A stretch of 8,900 bases of DNA from Pseudomonadota bacterium (GCA_021818125.1 JAKAFG010000073.1:1-8900), one strand, 5' to 3'; counted from the first letter of the stretch, positions 1 to 7,428 are shown. Program-made: numbers and translations. Notes: generated by a model not told the origin, from the letters alone.

Positions 1-40
1 TGCGCAGTATTACCCTCACACCATTTGGTAGCGATTACAC

Positions 41-1591
41 ATGCAGAATTCGACAAATAATTTGCGCGTCCTCATGGAAATGCGCCCCGCCCTGGACGGC
101 TTTTACGGCATCCCGCAGGAAACCCGTCTGCTCTATGGGGTGCTGTCCACCTTGCCGGAACTGGAATTGTCCGGCTTGCTGCAAATGTCCACGCGCAGCG
201 TGCGCGGCGGGCTTTACGGAAATGCGGCGCTGTCGGAGGCGGAGCGGGTGCATCGCTTTGCGCGGGTGGTGGTGTCCCTCAAGGGCCGCAGCGCGCTGGA
301 CTGGAAAGGCGATGTCGTAGAGTGGCTGGATAACTTCCGACAGACCTGGCGCTTGCGGCTTGGCGCCTGGACCGGGCTGGGGCGGATTCCCTTGGGCCAC
401 TTCGAGACCCGTTATTTCCGTGATTTTATCTGGCAGGAGCTGTATGGCCGAAGCCTGCCCGCCGCCGATCGGGAACAGGTGCTGCTGGGCGACTATCGGG
501 TTTGTGGCTATCCGTGGCGGCGCATGCATCTGGTGGGGATCGAGCGGGCGCAGGTGTTGTCCCGCTCCCGTTATCCGGTGCTGGATACCAGGGGGCTGGA
601 TGTGTTTGTGGCGCAGACGCCTTTTCCGGGGCGGGTGAGCCGGGGGACGGCGCTGGTGGTGCATTACCACGACGCTATCCCGGTGCTGATGCCCCATACC
701 ATCTCCGACCGTGCCTTTCATCAGGCCAGCCATTTTCAGGCTATGGCCGCGAACGTGCGCTCCGGCGCCCGCTTCGTCTGCGTATCCGACGCCACCCGCC
801 GCGATCTGCTGAGTCTTTTCCCCGAGGCGGAGCCGCTGGCCCACACTATCCACAACATGCTGCCCGCGCACTATTATCCGGCGGAACCAGCGCCCGAGCG
901 GGTAGCCGACATCGTCCGCCGTCATTTGCATGGCGAGTTTGAGGGCAAGATCAGAGGTAAGGCAAAGGTCTTTCGCCTCGCCCGCGCATTTGAAAGCGAA
1001 GAAAAGAAAACCGCTTTCTATGCGCGTGTGCTGGGGCCGGGCAGCCGCTTCGTGCTCATGGTGTCCACCATCGAACCGCGCAAGAATCACGCCCGCCTGC
1101 TGGAAGCCTGGGAGGCCCTGCGCGGCGCTGCGGACCCCGATCTCAAGCTGGTGTTGGTCGGCCATATCGGTTGGGATTATCAGACCGCTCTGGAGGGCTT
1201 TTTGCCGTGGATCGAGCAGGGCAGCCTCTTTCTGCTCCACGGCGTTCCCGCCGATGCCCTGCGCCTGCTCTACCGGCAGGCGGTGGTGACGGTTTGTCCC
1301 AGTGTCGGCGAGGGCTTCGACTTTTCCGGTGCAGAGGCCATGCGCTGCGGTGGCGTGGTCGCCGCCTCCGACATTCCGGTGCACCGTGAAGTCTACGGCG
1401 ATGCCGCCTGCTACTTCGACCCCTACAATACCGCCAGTGTGGTCGAGGTGTTGCGGCAGATTATCTGCAGCCCTGATGCTGAAAGCTTGCAAGCTCGCCT
1501 GCGCGCGGAGGGTGCAGAGCAAAGTGCCCGCTATCTGCCGGAGCGAATCTTACCCCAGTGGGAAGCGTTCTTGCACAATTTGAACGGTTAG
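41..1591 (+). CDS. GT4-type glycosyltransferase, family 1 (surface polysaccharide assembly)
   Basis: This is a predicted cytoplasmic or membrane-peripheral GT-B fold glycosyltransferase that moves a sugar from a nucleotide donor to a growing polysaccharide. Seen: the C-terminal donor-binding half has VSTIEPRKNH (about residues 341-350), which is typical of GT4 mannosyltransferase-like enzymes. It also has the E-x7-E catalytic motif, E424 to E432 in EGFDFSGAE, and then SDIPVHREVYGDAACYFDP (443-461). The N-terminal half has an HYHDAIPVLMP segment (208-218), as in many mannosyl- and rhamnosyl-transferases. At 516 residues it is longer than the usual 350-400, with extra sequence around 85-175 and 280-330. 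The usual GFG-x-P after the first Glu is GFDFS here. No good Shine-Dalgarno precedes the ATG at 41. It was kept because LRVLMEMRP just after it looks like the first beta strand; ATG 74 is the alternative. The neighbouring gmd/rmd genes suggest D-rhamnose or mannose as donor (inference). Acceptor and exact sugar cannot be read. Confidence 0.85.
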   Translation: MQNSTNNLRVLMEMRPALDGFYGIPQETRLLYGVLSTLPELELSGLLQMSTRSVRGGLYGNAALSEAERVHRFARVVVSLKGRSALDWKGDVVEWLDNFRQTWRLRLGAWTGLGRIPLGHFETRYFRDFIWQELYGRSLPAADREQVLLGDYRVCGYPWRRMHLVGIERAQVLSRSRYPVLDTRGLDVFVAQTPFPGRVSRGTALVVHYHDAIPVLMPHTISDRAFHQASHFQAMAANVRSGARFVCVSDATRRDLLSLFPEAEPLAHTIHNMLPAHYYPAEPAPERVADIVRRHLHGEFEGKIRGKAKVFRLARAFESEEKKTAFYARVLGPGSRFVLMVSTIEPRKNHARLLEAWEALRGAADPDLKLVLVGHIGWDYQTALEGFLPWIEQGSLFLLHGVPADALRLLYRQAVVTVCPSVGEGFDFSGAEAMRCGGVVAASDIPVHREVYGDAACYFDPYNTASVVEVLRQIICSPDAESLQARLRAEGAEQSARYLPERILPQWEAFLHNLNG

Positions 1592-1602
1592 GCTAAACGA
1601 GA

Positions 1603-3503
<1,901 letters not shown>

Positions 3504-3530
3504 GTGTCCATCATTCCTCTTCAGTGCACC

Positions 3531-3546
3531 ATCGCTTGTCAGCGAT
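3531..3546. other. Small hairpin or inverted repeat in the rmd leader
   Basis: ATCGCT and AGCGAT form a perfect 6-base-pair inverted repeat around a 4-base loop. If rmd is transcribed from the candidate promoter at 3615-3643, the hairpin lies in the 5' untranslated leader, 28 bases before the start codon. No T-run follows on either strand, so it does not look like a terminator. A repeat this short can arise by chance. Confidence 0.3.
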
Positions 3547-3565
3547 CCTTCCGTTTACGTATCGT
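3536..3565 (+). promoter_or_regulatory. Candidate promoter for the radC operon
   Basis: TTGTCA (3536-3541, five of six matches to TTGACA), an 18-base spacer, then TATCGT (3560-3565, four of six matches to TATAAT). Transcription would start near 3572, giving a leader of about 120 bases before radC that contains the small ORF at 3593. The -10 is weak and no experimental mapping exists. Confidence 0.35.
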
Positions 3566-3592
3566 AGCCATGCCGGTTAAGGAGTTCTTCGT

Positions 3593-3658
3593 ATGTCTCA
3601 AATTCTGTGTCTGGATTTTAGTCGATGCAGGAGGGTGCCACAAGGCGGCGTCAATTGA
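3593..3658 (+). CDS. Possible 21-residue leader peptide upstream of radC
   Basis: An ATG with AAGGAG at 3579-3584 (8-base spacing) opens a 21-codon frame ending in TGA at 3656-3658, 36 bases before radC. The peptide reads MSQILCLDFSRCRRVPQGGV plus Asn. It has two cysteines and an Arg-rich middle, and no family is recognised. The ribosome site is better than that of several real genes here, which is the only reason to list it. It could be a translated leader or chance. Confidence 0.2.
   Translation: MSQILCLDFSRCRRVPQGGVN
3615..3643 (-). promoter_or_regulatory. Candidate promoter for the rmd-gmd operon
   Basis: On the minus strand, TTGTGG (3638-3643) is followed after 17 bases by TAAAAT (3615-3620, five of six matches to the -10 consensus). 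Transcription would start near 3608 and leave a leader of about 105 bases before rmd. The -35 is poor (three of six), so the call rests on the -10 and the spacing. Confidence 0.4.
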
Positions 3659-3662
3659 TATC

Positions 3663-3676
3663 ACATTCCTGAATGT
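3663..3676. repeat. Palindrome just upstream of the radC ribosome site
   Basis: ACATTC-CT-GAATGT is a perfect 6+6 inverted repeat with a two-base centre, ending six bases before the radC Shine-Dalgarno. The centre is too short for a stable RNA loop, so if functional it would be a DNA operator. It does not fit the LexA CTGT-N8-ACAG pattern. About one such repeat per 4 kb is expected by chance, so significance is modest. Confidence 0.25.
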
Positions 3677-3681
3677 AAGGG

Positions 3682-3688
3682 AAGGAGG
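3682..3688 (+). promoter_or_regulatory. Strong Shine-Dalgarno of radC
   Basis: AAGGAGG lies 6 bases before ATG 3695 and fixes the radC start; no upstream in-frame start has comparable support. Confidence 0.75.
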
Positions 3689-3694
3689 GAGCGT

Positions 3695-4369
3695 ATGGCC
3701 ATCACTGATTGGCCGGCGGACGAGCGTCCGCGGGAAAGACTGTTGCAAAAAGGGGCGGCGACTCTGTCGGATGCAGAGTTGCTGGCGATATTTCTGCGGG
3801 TGGGCGTGGTGGGCAAGAGTGCGGTGGATCTGGCCAGGGACTTGCTGCAGAATTTTGGTAGCCTGCGGGCATTACTCACCGCGTCTCACCATGATTTTTG
3901 TGTGCATAAAGGGCTCGGGGATGCCAAATACGCGCTCTTGCAGGCGGTGCTGGAAATGGGCAAGCGTCATCTCGCCGAGGAATGGCAGCGAGGAGACAGT
4001 CTTGATTCGCCGCAGCGGGTGCGACAGTATCTGTCTGCCACTTTGCGCGACCGCTGCCGTGAGGTTTTTGCCGTGATCTTTTTGGATAATCGCCATCGGG
4101 TGCTACGCTTCGAGGAGATGTTCCTGGGGACCATTGACGGCGCTACTGTGCATATTCGCGAAGTGCTGAAGCGTGCCCTGGAGTTGAATGCGGCAGCCCT
4201 CATCGTTGCGCACAATCATCCTTCCGGCGTGGCGGAACCCAGTGCGGCAGATCTTTCCCTCACCCGGCGTTTGGATCAGGCCATGCAACTGGTTGACCTG
4301 CGCTTGCTGGATCACTTTATAGTCGGCGACGGCGAACCCTTGTCCCTGCGCGAACGGGGGGGCTGGTGA
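3695..4369 (+). CDS. radC: RadC family protein with JAMM/MPN+ metalloprotease-like domain
   Basis: RadC (UPF0758) is a widespread protein of unresolved biochemistry. The old DNA-repair role from the E. coli radC102 allele was later assigned to recG. Seen: an N-terminal helix-hairpin-helix-like region begins [18 protein letters not shown] (residues 3-20) and includes [14 protein letters not shown] (24-37). The C-terminal JAMM domain carries the metal motif H173-N-H175-x7-S183-x2-D186, with the candidate upstream Glu in RFEEMF (E140/E141), so the zinc site looks intact. The tail [14 protein letters not shown] is typical. At 224 residues it is the normal chromosomal length, unlike the short RadC-like proteins of prophages and islands. 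AAGGAGG upstream fixes the start. Its TGA overlaps the GTG start of dgkA (GTGA), so the two are probably co-translated. The function in this operon is not known. Confidence 0.95.
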   Translation: MAITDWPADERPRERLLQKGAATLSDAELLAIFLRVGVVGKSAVDLARDLLQNFGSLRALLTASHHDFCVHKGLGDAKYALLQAVLEMGKRHLAEEWQRGDSLDSPQRVRQYLSATLRDRCREVFAVIFLDNRHRVLRFEEMFLGTIDGATVHIREVLKRALELNAAALIVAHNHPSGVAEPSAADLSLTRRLDQAMQLVDLRLLDHFIVGDGEPLSLRERGGW

Positions 4370-4734
4370 AAAAAAACAGCGCACTTTGGCGACGTGCCTT
4401 TTTTGCGGGGCATGGGCTGTGGGTCGCTGCCCGTGAGGAAGCCAGTTTTCGGGCAGAGTTGTTGGCAGTCGTGGTGGGCGTGATCCTTTTGTACTGGACC
4501 CAGGCATCGCTCATCTGGTGGGGGGTTGGTATTTTGCTCATGGGTGCAGTGCTGGCGGCAGAGCTGCTGAACAGCGCCGTAGAATCTCTCGCTGACCTGG
4601 TAAACCCGGAATATCACCCCCTGGTGGCGCGCGCGAAGGACTATGGCGCGGCGGCGGTGCTGGTGCTGAGCATCGCTGCCGTATTGATTGCCGCGTTGTT
4701 GTTGTGGCGACGCTTTCATACGACGGGGTTTTGA
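4366..4734 (+). CDS. dgkA: Diacylglycerol kinase, DgkA family (inner membrane)
   Basis: DgkA is a small trimeric integral membrane kinase. In Gram-negative bacteria it phosphorylates diacylglycerol to phosphatidic acid with ATP, mainly recycling diacylglycerol left by envelope glycan modification; Gram-positive relatives phosphorylate undecaprenol. Seen: 122 residues, the usual length, with three predicted membrane helices at about 30-46, 49-67 and 95-113. The family signature ELLNSAVES (66-74) carries E66 and E73, equivalent to E. coli E69 and E76. EEASFRAE (24-31) contains the N-terminal conserved Glu, and [17 protein letters not shown] (83-99) matches the ATP-site loop. The start is GTG 4366, overlapping the radC stop by four bases. 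The ribosome site is only a G-rich run, so translation probably relies on coupling to radC. The PAP2 gene follows in the same frame after three bases. The substrate (diacylglycerol or undecaprenol) cannot be settled by reading. Confidence 0.93.
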   Translation: MKKNSALWRRAFFAGHGLWVAAREEASFRAELLAVVVGVILLYWTQASLIWWGVGILLMGAVLAAELLNSAVESLADLVNPEYHPLVARAKDYGAAAVLVLSIAAVLIAALLLWRRFHTTGF

Positions 4735-4737
4735 AAT

Positions 4738-5484
4738 TTGCGCGGACCACAACGCTGGGAGTTGTTGGCTTTATTGCTGCTCGGTCTGGTGGTGGCAGCG
4801 TTGCTCTGGCTTTATGCGGGTGATTTTCTGGCGGGTGTGCTCTTGCGTCGGATGGCGCTGTTGGATGCCCGTTGGGAGGCGGAGATTCTGCGGTCCCGGG
4901 ACCCTGTCTGGCAGCCGTTCTGGGCCGGGGTGACCCGGCTTGGCGGCCCAGATTTTCTGCCCTGGCTGGTGGCAGGGATGGCGGCTGCCTGCTTCGCTGC
5001 ATGGCGTTTTTTCGACGGCATTCTGCTGGTTTCAGGCGCGGTAGTATTCGCCGTGCTCGTTCAGTTGGTAAAAGTGACTACGGCACGTGCCCGGCCTCCG
5101 ACCGCGACAGAAATGCTGTCGCCTGCGTTCCCAAGCGGGCACGTGAGCCTCAGTGTGGTGGTCTATGGCCTTCTGGCCCTGTATTTTCTTGCCACGGTGC
5201 GGCATCGCGGCCTGCGTCTGGCGATGGTGACATTGCTCGCGGCATTGGTCGCAGCCATCTCCTGGAGTCGCCTGATCCTGGGGGTACATTGGCCTAGTGA
5301 TGTGTTCGGGGCGTGGTTGCTGTCCGGGTTATGGCTGGGCCTGCTCTGGGGGGTCTGGCAAACTTATCGTTACCGACATCCACGATACGTACTAACCGAT
5401 GCGCAACAGATTTGGAGCAGATTGGCCTTGGGATTGCTGAGTGTCGCCGGACTGGCCGTGATGGGGCATGTATTGTCATTCTGA
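4738..5484 (+). CDS. PAP2-family membrane phosphatase (PgpB-like)
   Basis: A multi-pass membrane acid phosphatase of the PAP2 superfamily, which dephosphorylates lipid phosphates such as phosphatidic acid, phosphatidylglycerol phosphate or undecaprenyl pyrophosphate at the periplasmic face. Seen: all three signature motifs are intact. They are K112-x6-R119-P120 in KVTTARARP, PSGH at 132-135, and S177-R178-x5-H184-x3-D188 in SRLILGVHWPSD. About six or seven hydrophobic segments are visible (near 8-27, 70-89, 92-112, 136-153, 160-176, 190-207 and 228-246); the last, after a basic loop, is beyond the core fold. The start is uncertain. TTG 4738 is the first possible codon after the dgkA stop and has only GGGG nine bases upstream. 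Later TTG or GTG codons would cut into the first membrane segment. It lies three bases after dgkA in the same frame and probably depends on readthrough of ribosomes from dgkA. The substrate is inferred only. Confidence 0.88.
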   Translation: MRGPQRWELLALLLLGLVVAALLWLYAGDFLAGVLLRRMALLDARWEAEILRSRDPVWQPFWAGVTRLGGPDFLPWLVAGMAAACFAAWRFFDGILLVSGAVVFAVLVQLVKVTTARARPPTATEMLSPAFPSGHVSLSVVVYGLLALYFLATVRHRGLRLAMVTLLAALVAAISWSRLILGVHWPSDVFGAWLLSGLWLGLLWGVWQTYRYRHPRYVLTDAQQIWSRLALGLLSVAGLAVMGHVLSF

Positions 5485-5520
5485 TGAAGCTGGCGCGCGC
5501 GTCACATCGGCACCTGCGAT

Positions 5521-5550
5521 TTTACCCAGGCTGCAGATGCGGCTTATAAT
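5521..5550 (+). promoter_or_regulatory. Sigma-70-like promoter before the YtxG/YtxH-like pair
   Basis: A perfect TATAAT (5545-5550) is preceded after 18 bases by TTTACC (5521-5526, four of six matches to TTGACA). The predicted start is near 5557, giving a leader of roughly 95 bases before the ATG at 5651. It lies in the 166-base gap after the PAP2 gene, so the two small envelope genes can be transcribed separately from the radC operon. No clear terminator is visible between them. Confidence 0.6.
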
Positions 5551-5576
5551 GAGACGAGATGACGGGGTGGGCCAGG

Positions 5577-5586
5577 GGTTATAACC
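5577..5586. repeat. 10-base perfect palindrome in the leader
   Basis: GGTTATAACC is self-complementary and lies about 20 bases downstream of the predicted transcription start. This is a place where a repressor could act, but a 10-base palindrome is common by chance and no known operator was recognised. Confidence 0.2.
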
Positions 5587-5650
5587 GGGTTGTTGCTCTT
5601 TACTGCGTTAAGGGCTTTGCTTTCGATATACGGAGGCTCTGGGGGAAAGG

Positions 5651-6004
5651 ATGAGTGTCAGTGCGGGGGTAACCATCATTGCCATTGTCATGATCATTAT
5701 TCTGTTGATCATCGCGGTGACGGCGGCTGTGCTGATACGGAGCCACTTGCGTCTGGAAAGACTGTTGGCCAGGGTTGAACAGGACGTCGGACCGCTGGTG
5801 TTTGATATCAAGGTGGCCTTGGCGGACATTAGATACATCACCCAGACTGGACGCGTACAGATGGGGCGGGTGGATTCCACGCTCAGATATCTGAGTGAGG
5901 AGATCATGGACACGACGGATGCCTTGGTTCGGCCGGTTCACGAGCTGGGGCTGTGGTACCGGGCGCTGCGCACAGGATGGCGTTATTTTTCCCGGAAACA
6001 TTAG
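5651..6004 (+). CDS. Small membrane-anchored helical protein, DUF948/YtxG-like
   Basis: The protein has 117 residues with no recognised catalytic motif. Seen: an N-terminal hydrophobic segment (about 6-29, Ile/Val/Leu rich) is followed by RSHLRLERLLARVEQD and a long amphipathic helical region up to about 95. A basic C-terminal end, LWYRALRTGWRYFSRKH, follows. Leu/Val/Ile spacing from 33 to 95 fits coiled coil. This architecture and the C-terminal P-x4-GL...R pattern resemble DUF948 proteins such as Bacillus YtxG, which are membrane-anchored with a helical tail. Support comes from the next gene, which has the YtxH signature, as in ytxGH. The start is ATG 5651: a TAA at 5609-5611 closes the frame and no other ATG, GTG or TTG lies between. 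GGGGGA (5641-5646) is the nearest ribosome site. The role is unknown; a cell-envelope or stress function is only inferred from family context. Confidence 0.75.
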   Translation: MSVSAGVTIIAIVMIIILLIIAVTAAVLIRSHLRLERLLARVEQDVGPLVFDIKVALADIRYITQTGRVQMGRVDSTLRYLSEEIMDTTDALVRPVHELGLWYRALRTGWRYFSRKH

Positions 6005-6015
6005 CTGGAAACAGC

Positions 6016-6021
6016 GAGGAG
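6016..6021 (+). promoter_or_regulatory. Shine-Dalgarno that sets the YtxH-like start
   Basis: GAGGAG with a 6-base spacer to ATG 6028. It selects this ATG over the in-frame ATG at 5953, which lies inside the upstream gene and would add 25 residues without YtxH similarity. Confidence 0.65.
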
Positions 6022-6027
6022 ACGACA

Positions 6028-6384
6028 ATGAAGAATGCAGAAGGCTTTGTTATCGGCGTGCTGGTTGGCGCGGTCGGCGCCCTGTTGCTGGCTCCGGCCA
6101 GTGGCGCAGAGACACGCCAGGAATTGCGCCGCGCTATGGATAAGGGACGGGATCGCTTGCGCAATATGGAGTCGCTGGCCGAAGAGCGTATCGGCGTGCT
6201 CATTGATGAAATCCAGGAGAAAACCGCACGCCTGATGGATGCGGGTGGTGACTTGGTCGAGTCCAAACGCCAGGATCTGCTAGAGGCTATTCAGGTGGCC
6301 AAGCGGGCATTGGCAGAGGAGCGGGATATTCTGACCCGGGCCAGCCGGGCGCGCCGTATTGAGGCACAGGAAACCGATATCTAA
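6028..6384 (+). CDS. YtxH-domain small membrane-associated protein
   Basis: The protein has 118 residues. Seen: the N-terminal YtxH signature is GFVIGVLVGAVGALLLAP (residues 6-23) followed by SGAETRQELR (25-34), a Gly-rich hydrophobic hairpin or membrane segment ending in the family's AP-x-SG-x-ETR motif. The rest (about 35-118) is a charged, probably continuous helix with heptad-like spacing (LRNMESLAEERIGVLIDEI, LMDAGGDLVE, LLEAIQVAKRAL), likely coiled coil. YtxH proteins are found across bacteria, are often stress-induced in Bacillus, and have no established molecular function. It starts 23 bases after the DUF948-like gene and probably shares its promoter. The two may interact through their helical tails (inference). 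Confidence 0.85.
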   Translation: MKNAEGFVIGVLVGAVGALLLAPASGAETRQELRRAMDKGRDRLRNMESLAEERIGVLIDEIQEKTARLMDAGGDLVESKRQDLLEAIQVAKRALAEERDILTRASRARRIEAQETDI

Positions 6385-6389
6385 GAACG

Positions 6390-6422
6390 CTTGATATGGC
6401 CCTGTGACTTTTTATGGTGTAA
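6390..6422 (+). promoter_or_regulatory. Candidate promoter of the DsrE-hpt-MTIP operon
   Basis: TGG-TGTAAT (6414-6422) is an extended -10 with five of six matches. A TTGATA lies at 6390-6395 but is 21 bases from that -10; it is 16 bases from the weaker alternative TATGGT (6412-6417). Either choice puts the start near 6424-6430 and leaves a leader of about 65-70 bases. The gap 6385-6494 otherwise holds only the palindrome GGCGCGGCGCC (6435-6445) and the ribosome site. Confidence 0.45.
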
Positions 6423-6482
6423 TCAATCATTTCATGGCGCGGCGCCGGACTGGGACGGCTATGATGAGCGGGCCAATTTTTT

Positions 6483-6489
6483 AAGGAGA
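6483..6489 (+). promoter_or_regulatory. Near-ideal Shine-Dalgarno of the DsrE gene
   Basis: AAGGAGA followed by TATAC and ATG is an A/T-rich, close-to-optimal initiation region, preceded by AATTTTTT. It is the strongest ribosome site in the window along with that of radC and predicts high translation of the DsrE protein. Confidence 0.7.
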
Positions 6490-6494
6490 TATAC

Positions 6495-6872
6495 ATGGCT
6501 GATAAATTGTTGATGGTTATGGTGAACACCGATCCATCCAACCCCCAGGAGTTGGGTGCGCCTTTCTTTCAGGCGACGGTGGCTGCCGCGATGGATTTTG
6601 AGGTCGAAGTGGTGCTGACCGCCCGCGCTGGCGAGCTGGCCAAGAAGGGTGTTGCGGAGAAAATGTTTGTTATGCCGGGCAGCCCCAAGAGTGTCTATGA
6701 CTTTATCAAGGATGCCCATGAAGCGGGCGTGAAGTTCTTTGTCTGCACCCCGACCCTTGAGTTGTGGGAATGCACCAAGGAAGACCTGATTCCCGAAATC
6801 CAGGACATCGTCGGTGGCGCTTATGTCATTGAGCAGGCCATGGACGACGACGTGGTCACCTTTACCTACTAG
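6495..6872 (+). CDS. DsrE/DsrF-like family sulfur-relay protein (soluble, DsrE3-like)
   Basis: A cytosolic protein of the DsrE/TusD superfamily, small homo-oligomers that bind persulfide sulfur on a cysteine and pass it between partners such as rhodanese and TusA. Seen: 125 residues with an alternating beta/alpha pattern. It opens with KLLMVMVNTDPSNP (4-17), then AAAMDFEVEVVLTARAGE (30-47) and a last block ending IVGGAYVIEQAM (105-116). C84 sits in FFVCTPTLELW, at the position of the conserved family cysteine, and C93 follows nine residues later. A two-cysteine arrangement of this kind is what I recall for DsrE3A proteins of sulfur oxidisers. There is no membrane segment, unlike DsrE2. It is not beside hdr, dsr or tusA genes here; hpt follows after seven bases. 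The superfamily is secure, while the subgroup and sulfur role are inferred. Confidence 0.82.
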   Translation: MADKLLMVMVNTDPSNPQELGAPFFQATVAAAMDFEVEVVLTARAGELAKKGVAEKMFVMPGSPKSVYDFIKDAHEAGVKFFVCTPTLELWECTKEDLIPEIQDIVGGAYVIEQAMDDDVVTFTY

Positions 6873-6879
6873 TGCCATT

Positions 6880-7428
6880 ATGACACCTACCCATTTAGGG
6901 CCCGCTGAGCATCTGTTTAGCGCGGAAGAGGTGGAGACGGCCATCCAGCGGATGGCCGTTGCCATTAATAAGGACCTGGAACATCTGACGCCGCATCGCC
7001 CGGTGGTGTTGCTTTGCGTGTTGACGGGTGCCGTCGTGGTGGTCGGTCAACTGATGCCTCACCTGCATTTCCCTCTGGTGCTCGACTGTGTACAAGTCGG
7101 TCGCTATGGTGCGGAAACCAGTGGTGGCACCTTGCAGTGGCGTACGCGCCCCAAAGAACCATTGGCCGGTGCTGTGGTTTTGTTGGTGGACGATATCCTT
7201 GATGAGGGCATCACCCTGCAAGCTTTGCAGGAATACTGCATGGCGGAGGGCGCTGCCGCCATTCATACGGCGGTGATGGTGCGGAAAGTCCGTCCTCGCG
7301 CGGTTGATGTGCAGGTGGACTATGTGGGGCTGGAAGTGCCGGACCTCTTTGTGTTCGGTTACGGGCTGGATGCCCGCGGCTTGGGGCGGAATGCACCGGG
7401 TATTTTTGTTTTGCCGGAGGGCGGCTGA
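6880..7428 (+). CDS. hpt: Hypoxanthine(-guanine) phosphoribosyltransferase
   Basis: A cytosolic type I phosphoribosyltransferase that joins hypoxanthine (and possibly guanine) to PRPP, giving IMP (or GMP) in purine salvage. Seen: the PRPP-binding loop LLVDDILDEGITL (101-113) with D104-D105. VLTGAVVVV (48-56) is the first phosphate or pyrophosphate loop. RYGAETSGGTLQW (75-87) is the flexible catalytic loop. VRKVRP (134-139) contains the base-contacting Lys136, and VPDLFVFGYGLDARG (153-167) is the purine-stacking region. At 182 residues the length is normal. The start is ATG 6880, seven bases after the DsrE stop. There is no obvious Shine-Dalgarno, so coupling to DsrE translation is likely. An in-frame ATG at 6814 lies inside the DsrE gene and adds unrelated sequence. 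Its TGA overlaps the next ATG by one base. The downstream phosphorylase makes hypoxanthine, so the two form a short pathway. Confidence 0.92.
   Translation: MTPTHLGPAEHLFSAEEVETAIQRMAVAINKDLEHLTPHRPVVLLCVLTGAVVVVGQLMPHLHFPLVLDCVQVGRYGAETSGGTLQWRTRPKEPLAGAVVLLVDDILDEGITLQALQEYCMAEGAAAIHTAVMVRKVRPRAVDVQVDYVGLEVPDLFVFGYGLDARGLGRNAPGIFVLPEGG

Noticed and set aside
35..1522. A 495-codon open frame antisense to the glycosyltransferase.
   Set aside because: High-GC coding sequence often leaves the antisense frame open. The predicted product is His/Gln/Gly-rich with no family pattern, while the plus-strand product has clear GT4 motifs.
3695..4369. RadC as a mark of a prophage or defence island.
   Set aside because: Short RadC-like proteins occur on islands, but this one has the full N-terminal region and sits among housekeeping genes with no integrase or phage genes.
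5953..6027. ATG 5953 as the start of the YtxH-domain gene.
   Set aside because: The extra 25 residues overlap the upstream gene and lack YtxH similarity; ATG 6028 has GAGGAG at six bases.
6435..6445. GGCGCGGCGCC palindrome in the DsrE leader.
   Set aside because: A one-base centre cannot form a normal RNA loop, no T-run follows, and short GC palindromes are frequent in GC-rich DNA.
6814..6879. ATG 6814 as the start of hpt.
   Set aside because: It lies within the DsrE gene in another frame; the added residues do not resemble Hpt N-termini, whereas ATG 6880 gives normal length.
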